From: Haemophilus parahaemolyticus | Lineage (GTDB): Bacteria > Pseudomonadota > Gammaproteobacteria > Enterobacterales > Pasteurellaceae | Assembly: GCF_002015035.1 (NCBI RefSeq) | Contig: NZ_MUXY01000019.1 | Coordinates: forward strand, 2,101-29,356 | Reading direction: 5' to 3' | DNA length: 27,256 bases | In this document: positions 15,742 through 25,818 of the stretch, piece by piece | Numbering within the stretch: position 1 is the first letter of the stretch | Layout: each line of letters begins with the position of its first letter | The notes under the pieces: model-generated | The model's input: the letters and a program-made list of their open reading frames with translations, nothing else | The model's database searches: none | Told to the model about the DNA's origin: nothing | Program-made: the position numbers and the translations under genes

Positions 15742-16494
15742 ATGATGATCGAGATTAAGAATATCCATAAAACATTTGGCAACAATACGATTTTGCGTGG
15801 TATTGACCTGAATATTCAAAAAGGGCAAGTGGTCGTGATTTTAGGGCCTTCAGGTTCGGGCAAGACGACGTTTTTGCGTTGTCTGAATGCACTAGAAATG
15901 CCTGAGCAAGGTACAATTAAATTTGAAAATGAGCAACCGCTAGCGGTTGATTTTGGGGTGAATCCTACAAAAAAAGCCATTTTAGCATTGCGACGTAAAT
16001 CGGGCATGGTGTTCCAAAATTACAATCTTTTCCCGCATAAAACGGCAATTGAGAATGTGATGGAAGGTCCTGTATTTGTGCAAGGAAAGTCAGTTGCACA
16101 AGCTAAACAAGAAGCAATGGCGTTGTTGGCGAAAGTGGGGTTAGCGGATAAAGCAGAGCTCTACCCTTACCAACTTTCAGGCGGGCAGCAACAACGTGTT
16201 GGGATTGCCCGTGCGTTGGCAATTCAGCCCGAACTGATGCTATTTGATGAGCCTACTTCGGCACTTGACCCCGAACTTGTACAAGATGTGTTGAACACAA
16301 TGAAAGAGTTGGCGAATGAAGGCTGGACGATGGTAGTGGTCACGCATGAGATCAAGTTTGCCTTAGACGTTGCTGATGTGGTTGTGGTGATGGATGGCGG
16401 GGAGATTGTGGAACAGGGGTCGCCGAAAGCGTTATTTGAAAATCCGCAACACGAACGCACTAAACGGTTCTTGCATCAAATTCGGGATCATTAA
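15742..16494 (+). CDS. amino-acid ABC transporter ATP-binding protein
   Basis: ATPase of the polar amino-acid importer, 250 residues, GlnQ/HisP-like. It has Walker A GPSGSGKTT (about 34-42), the signature LSGGQQQRVGIARAL (about 144-158), Walker B LMLFDEPTSALD (about 164-175) and the switch histidine in VVTHE. There are two consecutive ATG codons; the second (15745) has the better distance from AAGGA (15734-15738). It corresponds to H. influenzae HI1078. Just after the stop codon a weak AT-only hairpin followed by TCTTTT may end transcription. Confidence 0.94.
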   Translation: MMIEIKNIHKTFGNNTILRGIDLNIQKGQVVVILGPSGSGKTTFLRCLNALEMPEQGTIKFENEQPLAVDFGVNPTKKAILALRRKSGMVFQNYNLFPHKTAIENVMEGPVFVQGKSVAQAKQEAMALLAKVGLADKAELYPYQLSGGQQQRVGIARALAIQPELMLFDEPTSALDPELVQDVLNTMKELANEGWTMVVVTHEIKFALDVADVVVVMDGGEIVEQGSPKALFENPQHERTKRFLHQIRDH

Positions 16495-16543
16495 TCTTTT
16501 AGATTAGTCTTTTGCGTTAGATCATAGAATTTTTAATCTGCGT

Positions 16544-16572
16544 TTGACCCTCTAACTAATTAGTATTAAAGT
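16544..16572 (+). promoter_or_regulatory. promoter candidate for the YfcZ/YiiS-family gene
   Basis: TTGACC (16544-16549) and TAAAGT (16567-16572) with a 17-base spacer, 30 bases upstream of the start codon. Confidence 0.5.
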
Positions 16573-16602
16573 TATATCCACTTTTTTAAAAAGGGATATG
16601 TT

Positions 16603-16890
16603 ATGAAAAACGAAAAACCAATTGAATGCACAGGTTGCAACACTTTTGATGTCGGTTCTATTTTAGATAATAGCGAAGTGACGGCTCAAGTTGAGCGTGT
16701 TTATGGCTCTGAAGCGGAAGCTCAAGAAGCATTAGCACGTTTAAATGCAAAAGCGAAAGAGGTTGATGAAGGCTATCAAGTAGAAAGTCAAATCAATGCG
16801 GTAGAAGGTGGTTTCAAACTTGATGCGAACTTTACCTTTAGCTGTCAAGCCGAAGTGGTCATTTTCCAATTAGGCACACGTGCAATTTAA
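16603..16890 (+). CDS. YfcZ/YiiS family protein (DUF406)
   Basis: A 95-residue cytosolic protein of the YfcZ/YiiS (DUF406) family, whose function is not known. Recognisable parts are the cysteine-containing start (ECTGCNTFDVGSILDNSEVTA), the helical middle rich in Ala and Glu, and the conserved end LDANFTFSCQAEVVIFQLGTR. Cysteines 9, 12 and 81 might bind metal, but that is speculation. It has its own promoter and terminator, so it is a single-gene unit between the ABC transporter and the atp operon. Confidence 0.85.
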   Translation: MKNEKPIECTGCNTFDVGSILDNSEVTAQVERVYGSEAEAQEALARLNAKAKEVDEGYQVESQINAVEGGFKLDANFTFSCQAEVVIFQLGTRAI

Positions 16891-16899
16891 TTTTTAGAT

Positions 16900-16925
16900 A
16901 AAGCGAGAATTTATTTCTCGCTTTT
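16900..16925 (+). terminator. terminator after the YfcZ/YiiS-family gene
   Basis: AAAGCGAGAA (16900-16909) pairs perfectly with TTCTCGCTTT (16915-16924) around five bases and continues into a T run. Confidence 0.85.
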
Positions 16926-17084
16926 TCATCTTTTATTTTTCTGTTTCAAATAAGTTAATCTTTTACAAAAAATCAAAAAAAGTAATTACTTGTAATTCTT
17001 TTAAAACATAAAAAAATTAAAAAAGGAACTTTTTAACTAAATTTTAACAAAACGCAATTTTCTTCCCCTTTTTTAGTATGATTT

Positions 17085-17115
17085 TTGTTGAAACTCAACA
17101 ATGGTAGCGTATAAT
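17085..17115 (+). promoter_or_regulatory. atp operon promoter with overlapping palindrome
   Basis: TTGAAA (17088-17093) and a perfect TATAAT (17110-17115) with a 16-base spacer, 46 bases before atpI. The -35 box lies inside the inverted repeat TTGTTGA-AAC-TCAACAA (17085-17101), a possible operator. The upstream 150 bases are very A/T-rich and hold no gene. Confidence 0.65.
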
Positions 17116-17161
17116 TCGGGAGATTTTTCTGAATGAACAAACAAAATAAAAAGGAACGCCA

Positions 17162-17542
17162 ATGTCGGCTGTGATCAATCGAGCCAAACAGCGTTATATC
17201 AAAGCGATAAAATGGGAAGCTGTAATTATTTTTTTTAGTTTCTTTGCTGTGATTGCGGTGCAATCCGAGCTTAATTTTTCGTTTTTAGCGGGGGCAATTT
17301 CAAGTTTTTTACCGCATTGCGTGTTTGTTTACTGGATTTTCTTTAAATCAGCAAAAGTTCAACAAAAAATGACCGCTTTCTACTGGGGCGAGGGAATGAA
17401 ATGGTTGATAACAATTGTGTTAATTATCTTGAGTTTTATATTACTTCCTGCGTTAAAAGTGCTGTTTTTCTTTGCTGGTTATTTTGTGGCATTACTGTTA
17501 AATATCGTGTTACCCGTAGTGCTCGAACGGCATACAACCTAG
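17162..17542 (+). CDS. atpI: ATP synthase subunit I
   Basis: A 126-residue hydrophobic protein with four predicted membrane helices, in the standard position as first gene of the atp operon. AtpI is thought to help assemble the c-ring or supply Mg2+; it is not part of the finished enzyme and is poorly conserved. Features matching the family are the short charged N-terminus (AKQRYIKAIKWEA) and the AGAISSFLPHCVFVYW segment. AAGGAACGCC precedes the ATG. Confidence 0.85.
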   Translation: MSAVINRAKQRYIKAIKWEAVIIFFSFFAVIAVQSELNFSFLAGAISSFLPHCVFVYWIFFKSAKVQQKMTAFYWGEGMKWLITIVLIILSFILLPALKVLFFFAGYFVALLLNIVLPVVLERHTT

Positions 17543-17566
17543 TTTTTATATTTTTATCAAGGATAA

Positions 17567-18367
<801 letters not shown>

Positions 18368-18378
18368 ACGAACCCATA

Positions 18379-18430
18379 AGCGGTGGAATTTTAGTGAAAT
18401 TTTGCAAAAATTAGACCGCTTGTATTTTTC
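18379..18430 (+). terminator. terminator-like hairpin between atpB and atpE
   Basis: AAGCGGTGGAATTTT (18379-18393) pairs with AAAATTAGACCGCTT (18407-18421) except for two central positions, followed by GTATTTTTC. The arms are opposed uptake-sequence cores. It lies inside an essential operon, so it can only attenuate, not fully stop, transcription. Confidence 0.6.
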
Positions 18431-18447
18431 TTTAACTTAAACAAAAC

Positions 18448-18463
18448 CCTAGCCGTTAGGCTA
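18448..18463. repeat. 16-base palindromic repeat, copy 1
   Basis: CCTAGCCGTTAGGCTA, with TAGCC/GGCTA stem and GTTA loop, lies in the leader just before atpE. The same 16 bases occur at 25541-25556. Confidence 0.7.
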
Positions 18464-18464
18464 A

Positions 18465-18746
<282 letters not shown>

Positions 18747-18748
18747 TC

Positions 18749-18797
18749 CCTATAAATAATAGGCGTTACCTTCGGGTAATTTAACTAACTTTATAGG
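18749..18797 (+). promoter_or_regulatory. atpE-atpF stem covering the atpF ribosome site
   Basis: CCTATAAA (18749-18756), two bases after the atpE stop, is perfectly complementary to TTTATAGG (18790-18797), whose end overlaps the AGGAGG ribosome site of atpF (18795-18800). Between them is a small hairpin with a TTCG tetraloop (18766-18779). A ribosome finishing atpE would open the outer stem. Confidence 0.55.
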
Positions 18798-18804
18798 AGG
18801 CGTT

Positions 18805-19275
18805 GTGAACTTAAATGCAACACTAATTGGTCAACTTATTGCATTCGTCCTTTTTGTGGCGTTCTGTATGAAATATGTATGGCCACCGCTTATTAAAGCG
18901 ATTGAAGAGCGTCAAGCAAACATTGCTAACGCTTTGGCATCAGCGGAAAAAGCGAAACAAGAGCAAGCAGATTCAAAAGCTGAAGCTGATAAAGAAATCC
19001 TTAAAGCCAAAGAAGAAGCTCAAAAAATTATTGATTTAGCAACGAAAAGACGTAATGAGATTTTGGAATCTGTACAAGCAGAAGCTGAAGTAGAACGTCA
19101 GCGTATTATTGAGCAAGGTTACGAAGAAGTAGAAAGCCAACGTAAACGAGTTCAAGAAGAGCTTCGGCAAAAAGTGGCTGCATTGGCAGTGGCTGGTGCA
19201 GAGAAAATTGTTGGTCGCTCAGTAGATAGTGCGGCAAACAATGACATTATTGATAAGCTAGTTGCAGAACTATAA
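18805..19275 (+). CDS. atpF: ATP synthase subunit b
   Basis: The peripheral-stalk subunit b, 156 residues. It has one N-terminal membrane helix ([24 protein letters not shown]) and then a long charged coiled coil (about residues 30-140) that dimerises and holds F1. The start is GTG behind a full AGGAGG. The GTG and the partly hidden ribosome site both suggest low intrinsic initiation, sensible because only two copies are needed against about ten of subunit c. Confidence 0.96.
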   Translation: MNLNATLIGQLIAFVLFVAFCMKYVWPPLIKAIEERQANIANALASAEKAKQEQADSKAEADKEILKAKEEAQKIIDLATKRRNEILESVQAEAEVERQRIIEQGYEEVESQRKRVQEELRQKVAALAVAGAEKIVGRSVDSAANNDIIDKLVAEL

Positions 19276-19288
19276 TAAGGTGGGGCAG

Positions 19289-19822
19289 ATGTCAGAATTC
19301 AGTACAGTAGCTCGCCCCTACGCTAAAGCAGCTTTTGATTTTGCTTTAGAGCAAGGTCAGTTGGATAAATGGCAAGCAATGTTACAGTTTTCAGCCCTTG
19401 TTGCTGAAAATGAGCAGGTGGAAGAGTACATCAGCGGTGCGCTTGCAAGCGGTCAAATTGCAGATTTCTTTTGCAATATCTGTGGCGACCAACTTGACCA
19501 ATATGGGCAAAATTTCATTCGTGTGATGGCTGAAAACAGACGTTTAGCTGTTTTACCAACCGTTTATGCACAATATCTTGCATTGCGTGCAGAACATGAA
19601 GCAGTAAAAGACGTTTTAGTGGTTTCAGCAACCGAATTAAGTCAAGCACAAACCGATAAAATTGCGAAAGCGATGGAGAAACGCTTAGGTCAGAAAGTGC
19701 GTTTAACGAGCCAAATTGATACATCGTTAATTGCGGGCGTTATCATCCAATATGATGATGTCGTGATTGATGGTAGTAGCCGTGGTCAGTTAGAACGATT
19801 AAGCCAAGCGTTGAGCTTGTAA
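19289..19822 (+). CDS. atpH: ATP synthase subunit delta
   Basis: F1 delta subunit, 177 residues, connecting the top of F1 to subunit b. It starts [20 protein letters not shown], the canonical N-terminal domain, and ends with the conserved [27 protein letters not shown] use the ATG at 19289 behind AAGGTGGGG; an in-frame ATG at 19262 would overlap atpF. The gap from atpF is 13 bases. Confidence 0.95.
   Translation: MSEFSTVARPYAKAAFDFALEQGQLDKWQAMLQFSALVAENEQVEEYISGALASGQIADFFCNICGDQLDQYGQNFIRVMAENRRLAVLPTVYAQYLALRAEHEAVKDVLVVSATELSQAQTDKIAKAMEKRLGQKVRLTSQIDTSLIAGVIIQYDDVVIDGSSRGQLERLSQALSL
19445..19454 (+). repeat. Apl-type DNA uptake sequence in atpH
   Basis: GCAAGCGGTC followed by AAATTGC, within codons for ASGQIAD. 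Confidence 0.65.
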
Positions 19823-19834
19823 GAGGAATAAAAA

Positions 19835-21376
19835 ATGCAACTAAATTCAACTGAAATTAGTGAATTGATTAAAAAACGAATTGCCCAGTTTAACGTGGCG
19901 AGCGATGCTCAAAGCACAGGGACAATCGTTTCAGTAAGCGATGGTATTATTCGTATTCACGGTCTTGCAGACGTAATGCAAGGTGAAATGATCGAATTAC
20001 CAGGTGGTCGCTACGCTATCGCATTGAACTTAGAACGTGATTCAGTGGGTGCGGTAGTAATGGGACCTTATGCAGACTTAGCAGAAGGTATGACGGCAAA
20101 ATGTACAGGTCGTATCTTAGAAGTACCAGTAGGTCGTGGTTTATTAGGTCGTGTGGTAAACACCTTAGGTCAGCCAATTGATGGTAAAGGCGAAGTAGAA
20201 CATGATGGCTTCTCACCCGTTGAAGTGATTGCACCAGGTGTAATTGACCGTCAATCGGTAGATCAACCCGTACAAACAGGTTATAAAGCGGTGGACTCAA
20301 TGGTGCCAATCGGTCGTGGTCAGCGTGAGTTGATCATCGGTGACCGTCAAACAGGTAAAACTGCATTAGCAATCGATGCGATCATTGCACAAAAAGATTC
20401 AGGCATAAAATGTATCTATGTGGCAATCGGTCAAAAAGCATCAACTATCGCAAACGTAGTGCGTAAATTAGAAGAACATGGTGCATTAGCAAATACAATC
20501 GTTGTGGTTGCTTCAGCATCAGAATCAGCAGCATTACAATACCTTGCACCATACTCTGGTTGTGCAATGGGTGAATACTTCCGTGATCGCGGTGAAGATG
20601 CGTTGATCGTGTACGATGATTTATCAAAACAAGCGGTTGCTTACCGTCAAATTTCATTGTTATTACGTCGTCCACCAGGTCGTGAAGCATTCCCAGGGGA
20701 TGTATTCTACCTACACTCTCGTTTACTTGAGCGTGCAGCACGTGTAAATGCAGATTATGTTGAGCGTTTCACAAACGGTGCGGTAAAAGGTCAAACAGGT
20801 TCTTTAACGGCATTACCAATTATTGAAACTCAAGCGGGTGACGTTTCTGCGTTCGTTCCAACCAACGTAATTTCGATTACCGATGGTCAGATTTTCTTAG
20901 AGTCAAGCCTATTTAACTCAGGTATCCGACCTGCGGTAAACCCTGGTATCTCGGTTTCTCGTGTAGGTTCTGCAGCACAAACAAAAGCGATCAAAAAATT
21001 ATCAGGTGGTATCCGTACTGCGTTGGCACAATACCGTGAATTAGCAGCGTTCGCACAGTTTGCATCAGACTTAGACGATGCAACACGCAAACAGCTTTCA
21101 CATGGTCAAAAAGTAACTGAATTGTTAAAACAAAAACAATTCGCACCAATGCCAGTGAGTGAACAAGCGTTAGTGTTATTCGCCGCTGAATTTGGTTACT
21201 TAGATGATGTTGAGTTAGAGCGTATCGGTTCATTTGAATCCGCTTTATTAGCTTATGCTAATAGCAACCATGCTGATTTTATGAAGGATTTAGCAAAATC
21301 TGGCGATTACAATGACGCAATAAAAGATCAATTAAAAGCCATTGTTGAAAACTTCAAACAAAACGGTGTGTGGTAA
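19835..21376 (+). CDS. atpA: ATP synthase subunit alpha
   Basis: Non-catalytic nucleotide-binding subunit of F1, 513 residues, the usual length. It has P-loop GDRQTGKT (about residues 169-176), the arginine finger region [21 protein letters not shown] (near 370-390) and the N-terminal beta-barrel segment [16 protein letters not shown]. It lies 12 bases after atpH with an AAGAGGA ribosome site. Confidence 0.97.
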   Translation: MQLNSTEISELIKKRIAQFNVASDAQSTGTIVSVSDGIIRIHGLADVMQGEMIELPGGRYAIALNLERDSVGAVVMGPYADLAEGMTAKCTGRILEVPVGRGLLGRVVNTLGQPIDGKGEVEHDGFSPVEVIAPGVIDRQSVDQPVQTGYKAVDSMVPIGRGQRELIIGDRQTGKTALAIDAIIAQKDSGIKCIYVAIGQKASTIANVVRKLEEHGALANTIVVVASASESAALQYLAPYSGCAMGEYFRDRGEDALIVYDDLSKQAVAYRQISLLLRRPPGREAFPGDVFYLHSRLLERAARVNADYVERFTNGAVKGQTGSLTALPIIETQAGDVSAFVPTNVISITDGQIFLESSLFNSGIRPAVNPGISVSRVGSAAQTKAIKKLSGGIRTALAQYRELAAFAQFASDLDDATRKQLSHGQKVTELLKQKQFAPMPVSEQALVLFAAEFGYLDDVELERIGSFESALLAYANSNHADFMKDLAKSGDYNDAIKDQLKAIVENFKQNGVW

Positions 21377-21398
21377 TCACAGTTAGCGGAGAAAAATT

Positions 21399-23657
<2,259 letters not shown>

Positions 23658-23658
<1 letters not shown>

Positions 23659-23709
23659 TTGTTCTCTAACCCGATTAGGAACATCCGAAGAGGAAAATAG
23701 GAGAACAAT
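23658..23709 (+). promoter_or_regulatory. atpD-atpC stem covering the atpC ribosome site
   Basis: ATTGTTCTC (23658-23666), starting in the atpD stop codon, is a perfect complement of GAGAACAAT (23701-23709), which ends directly at the atpC ATG and includes part of its AGGAG (23699-23703). The 34-base loop holds another purine-rich ribosome-like stretch (AAGAGGA). Ribosomes terminating on atpD would melt it. Confidence 0.6.
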
Positions 23710-24129
23710 ATGGCAACGCAATTTGAACTCAATGTCGTGAGTGCTGAGCAAAAAATCTTCACAGGGCAAGTCGTGAGCGTTAGAGTAACAGGTGTTGATG
23801 GGGAATTAGGTGTCTATGCAGGACACGTTCCACTTCTTACCTCCATCAAACCAGGTATGGTTAAATATACGTTAGAAGATGGCAAAGAAGAGTTCATCTA
23901 TGTATCAGGTGGCTTCCTTGAAGTGCAACCCACGATTGTAACCGTTCTTGCAGACGTGGCAATCCGCGGTGAAGAGCTAGATCAACAACGTATCTTAGCC
24001 GCTAAACGCAAAGCCGAAGAAAAGCTCAGCAATAGCAACAACGCAGATCTTTCTGCCAAACTCTCGCGTGAAATTGCGAAATTACGTGTTTACGATATCG
24101 TTAATTCACAACTTTCTCGCAGAAGATAA
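23710..24129 (+). CDS. atpC: ATP synthase subunit epsilon
   Basis: F1 epsilon subunit, 139 residues, which couples gamma to the c-ring and inhibits ATP hydrolysis. The N-terminal beta-sandwich ([39 protein letters not shown]) and a two-helix C-terminal domain are complete. It is the last gene of the operon, followed 17 bases later by a strong terminator. Confidence 0.96.
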   Translation: MATQFELNVVSAEQKIFTGQVVSVRVTGVDGELGVYAGHVPLLTSIKPGMVKYTLEDGKEEFIYVSGGFLEVQPTIVTVLADVAIRGEELDQQRILAAKRKAEEKLSNSNNADLSAKLSREIAKLRVYDIVNSQLSRRR

Positions 24130-24146
24130 CTTATTCCAGTTAAACC

Positions 24147-24176
24147 AAACCCCAACTAAACGGTTGGGGTTTTCTT
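24147..24176 (+). terminator. atp operon terminator
   Basis: AAACCCCAAC (24147-24156) pairs perfectly with GTTGGGGTTT (24163-24172) around a six-base loop, then TCTTTTG. Confidence 0.9.
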
Positions 24177-24234
24177 TTGTAGGGGGTGTGGACGAAGTTC
24201 ATGCACGCAAGCGGTAGGATTTTTATAGAGATTT

Positions 24235-24271
24235 GCAAAAAATGTGTGGATTATACTAATCCGCACACATT
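24235..24271 (-). terminator. terminator of the XRE regulator gene
   Basis: On the minus strand AATGTGTG plus GATTA (24271-24257, with a two-base bulge) pairs with TAATC plus CACACATT (24253-24241), then TTTTGC. It begins 16 bases after the regulator's stop. Confidence 0.65.
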
Positions 24272-24286
24272 ACCAATAAATCTTAT

Positions 24287-24676
24287 CTATTTATTTTTTA
24301 AGAGTTCATTCATTTCTACTAATAGCTTAATCTCTTTCTTTTGGCTTTCTATTATTTCTTCTTTATGAGAAATAATAAGCAATAAACGTTGAATTTCTGA
24401 TTTTAAATCTGTATCGCCAAAAGCGATACAAGAATAATGGTTGTTATTTGCTGAATTAGTTAAGTTAATCTTTCCATCTTCTCCATAAGCTAATAATTCA
24501 ACGATATCAATGCCAAAAACTTCTGAAATTTGCTCTAATCTATCCAAGTTTGAACGTGTATCGCCACGCTCAATTTTAGCATATCCATTAGTTGACATAC
24601 TTAATTTTGTTGCCATTTCTTCTTGCGTCCATTGACGACTTTCTCTTAGCTGACGGATCTTTTCATTTGTTTTCAT
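24287..24676 (-). CDS. XRE-family transcriptional regulator with C-terminal coiled coil
   Basis: A 129-residue protein. Residues about 5-62 form a Cro/C1-type helix-turn-helix (IRQLRESRQWTQEEMATKLS, then NGYAKIERGDTR and a third helix to IVELL). Residues about 89-127 (LKSEIQRLLLIISHKEEIIE and on) form a probable coiled coil for dimerisation. It is the only well-supported gene right of the origin that runs against replication. It is transcribed divergently from the 72-residue gene at 24804, the usual layout for an autoregulated repressor of a small mobile or toxin-like locus. Identity beyond the family is not clear. Confidence 0.85.
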   Translation of the reverse strand: MKTNEKIRQLRESRQWTQEEMATKLSMSTNGYAKIERGDTRSNLDRLEQISEVFGIDIVELLAYGEDGKINLTNSANNNHYSCIAFGDTDLKSEIQRLLLIISHKEEIIESQKKEIKLLVEMNELLKNK

Positions 24677-24803
24677 TGTTCACTACTTTTTGGATTTATA
24701 TATACAAAATCTGGGTAGGTAATCTTCACATTTTGTTGATTGTGGCATTTTTTAGCCTGAATTACAATTTGAATCAAGAAATAACCCATTTTAGGAGAAA
24801 ACT
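24677..24803. promoter_or_regulatory. divergent control region of the XRE locus
   Basis: 127 AT-rich bases between divergent start codons. ACAAAAT (24704-24710) and ATTTTGT (24730-24736) form an inverted pair, a weak operator candidate. A TATATATA tract at 24697-24704 could hold a -10 for the regulator. TTAGGAG before 24804 is a good ribosome site. Confidence 0.4.
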
Positions 24804-25022
24804 ATGGCATTTTTTGATTTTTCAAGCAGTTTTAAAAAATTCTGTGAAGAAGAAGGTCTTATGAATAAAGCATTTCATGGTACGGCAGCTTTAGTTAAAG
24901 GTGTGGGGAATATTGGGATTGCAATGACTGCACAGGCGGCTAAACAAATATTAGATAATCCAAACACCACATCGGAGCAAAAAGAAGCTGCTAGAAAAGT
25001 GATTGATAAACTAGAGAAATAA
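24804..25022 (+). CDS. small protein of unknown function (72 residues)
   Basis: Not recognised. It has an aromatic-rich start (MAFFDFSSSFKKF), an acidic patch (CEEEG), a weakly amphipathic Ala/Gly-rich segment at residues 26-50 (HGTAALVKGVGNIGIAMTAQ) that could touch a membrane, and a charged helical tail (SEQKEAARKVIDKLEK). TTAGGAG lies seven bases before the ATG, a strong argument that it is translated. It is the first gene of a three-gene plus-strand set divergent from the XRE regulator; the next gene starts two bases after its stop. Confidence 0.7.
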   Translation: MAFFDFSSSFKKFCEEEGLMNKAFHGTAALVKGVGNIGIAMTAQAAKQILDNPNTTSEQKEAARKVIDKLEK

Positions 25023-25024
25023 TT

Positions 25025-25177
25025 ATGAGCAATTATCGAATTACTATTCTCAAAGCGAAAGGTGATTATGGTTCAAAAATGTTGGTTAACATTCTAGCTC
25101 ATAGTGTGAGTGAGGCTCGTCAAAAAGCAAAATCAATGTACCCGATGGGAAGCGTGATTGCAGTGGTTAAAAGTTAA
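25025..25177 (+). CDS. very small beta-alpha-beta protein (50 residues)
   Basis: Not recognised. The frame starts two bases after the previous stop, implying translational coupling, and encodes MSNYRITILKAKGDYG, then a hydrophobic strand SKMLVNILAHS, a helix (VSEARQKAKSMYP) and a last strand GSVIAVVKS. The same pattern occurs in the next gene. The helix-to-strand boundary aligns as SEARQKAKSMYPMGSVIAVV here and SAAKKIIEQKHATKGQIVVQ there. No signal peptide. Confidence 0.65.
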   Translation: MSNYRITILKAKGDYGSKMLVNILAHSVSEARQKAKSMYPMGSVIAVVKS

Positions 25178-25199
25178 TTTTTAATATGAGGTAAAAACA

Positions 25200-25358
25200 A
25201 TGCAGGAGTTTAACATTTCTTATACTTATGCGAAAGCCGATGGCACAAGTAGAACACAAACAACTCAAAAAGTAAAAGCAGAGAGCATAAGTGCGGCTAA
25301 AAAAATTATTGAGCAGAAGCATGCTACTAAAGGGCAGATTGTCGTTCAATGGCGATAA
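25200..25358 (+). CDS. very small beta-alpha-beta protein (52 residues), likely paralogue of its neighbour
   Basis: Not recognised. It has a good ribosome site (GAGGTAAA) before ATG 25200. Predicted layout: strand EFNISYTYAKADG, strand SRTQTTQKVKAES, helix SAAKKIIEQKHA, strand GQIVVQWR. This matches the neighbouring 50-residue protein element by element, with the same Gly-x-Ile/Val-x-Val ending, so the two probably arose by duplication. Lysine-rich, so nucleic acid or phage-protein contact is possible, but that is speculation. Two strong hairpins begin 13 bases after its stop. Confidence 0.65.
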   Translation: MQEFNISYTYAKADGTSRTQTTQKVKAESISAAKKIIEQKHATKGQIVVQWR

Positions 25359-25370
25359 GCTAATGTGTTG

Positions 25371-25428
25371 CCGAGGGTAACAAGTTACCCTCGGTTAGGC
25401 ACAATTCAACCCCTTTGGGGTTGGAATT
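25371..25428. other. two adjacent strong hairpins
   Basis: CCGAGGGTAAC (25371-25381) pairs with GTTACCCTCGG (25384-25394), and AATTCAACCCC (25403-25413) pairs with GGGGTTGGAATT (25417-25428, one bulge). Neither is followed by a clear T run, so they look like mRNA 3'-end stabilisers or part of a structured RNA rather than classic terminators. Confidence 0.7.
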
Positions 25429-25540
25429 ACATTTATCCAATAATAATCTTGTTGTATTAAGAAATATCTTATCTTGATATTTTATAGGGTAGGGCATACA
25501 ATATCGGAAGGTCGGGGACAGGTTGCGACCCTATCCCCTT

Positions 25541-25556
25541 CCTAGCCGTTAGGCTA
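25541..25556. repeat. 16-base palindromic repeat, copy 2
   Basis: Identical to 18448-18463. On the minus strand it follows the stop codon of the 36-residue peptide frame by one base and could form its first 3' hairpin. Confidence 0.7.
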
Positions 25557-25557
25557 T

Positions 25558-25668
25558 TTAGTTAAACATTGCAACCAGTAAATCCAGTATCGCTAATACT
25601 CTTATACTGATTGCCCCTACTAGCAATAAAGCTAGAATTGTCAGAGCAATAACTTCTGATGTTTTCAC
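25558..25668 (-). CDS. putative 36-residue hydrophobic membrane peptide (type I toxin-like)
   Basis: A GTG-started frame encoding a short polar head (MKTSE), a hydrophobic stretch VIALTILALLLVGAI (6-20), one arginine (23), and a second hydrophobic stretch with one Asp (VLAILDLLVAMFN, 24-36). The ribosome site on the minus strand, AAGGGGGTGATT (25683-25672), differs at only two positions from the ideal AAGGAGGTGATC and is eight bases from the GTG. That is far better than chance or than most genes here. The mRNA leader (25685-25755) folds into a nested stem. Size, composition, structured leader and an opposing plus-strand RNA with terminator recall TisB, DinQ or Ldr type I toxins, but I do not recognise the family. 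It could also be a chance frame. Confidence 0.5.
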   Translation of the reverse strand: MKTSEVIALTILALLLVGAISIRVLAILDLLVAMFN

Positions 25669-25774
25669 ATAAATCACCCCCTTAGTGCTACAAGACTAAG
25701 CGGCTAAGCAGTATGCTACGGTCAGGTAGCATTCTACCTAGGTCGCCGATAGCACGGGAATGATTTTATCATAG

Positions 25775-25797
25775 AACCGCCTTTAGGGGCGGTTTTT
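25775..25797 (+). terminator. strong terminator of the plus-strand RNA
   Basis: AACCGCC (25775-25781) pairs with GGCGGTT (25788-25794) around six bases, within TTTTTT. It is efficient only in the plus direction, where no coding gene precedes it for more than 400 bases. Confidence 0.85.
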
Positions 25798-25818
25798 TGT
25801 TATTCCTTCAAAATAAAC

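Larger units (their letters stand above)
25440..25797 (+). ncRNA. candidate structured non-coding RNA region
   Basis: No plus-strand gene is evident between 25359 and 25919. The stretch contains AAATATC/GATATTT (25462/25476), a long imperfect stem around 25506-25542 (GGAAG/CTTCC with inner GGGGA/TCCCC), TAGCC/GGCTA (25543-25556), a nested domain closed by GTGCTA (25685-25690) and TAGCAC (25750-25755) with an inner ATGCTAC/GTAGCAT stem, and a strong terminator at 25775-25797. It could be a long 3' untranslated region of the small genes or a separate RNA. The 5' end is a guess, as I see no convincing promoter. It would be fully antisense to the 36-residue peptide frame. I see no match to tmRNA, RNase P, SRP or 6S RNA. 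Confidence 0.4.

Noticed and set aside
20016..20309. 97-codon minus-strand frame inside atpA, and similar long antisense frames inside atpG, atpD, ureC and mnmG
   Set aside because: They are by-products of biased codon use in highly expressed genes; no ribosome sites or family features.
25685..25755. Cloverleaf-like fold of about 71 bases resembling a tRNA
   Set aside because: Closing stem is six pairs, there is no TTCGA-type T loop in either strand and no D-loop signature; better explained as an mRNA leader or RNA structure.
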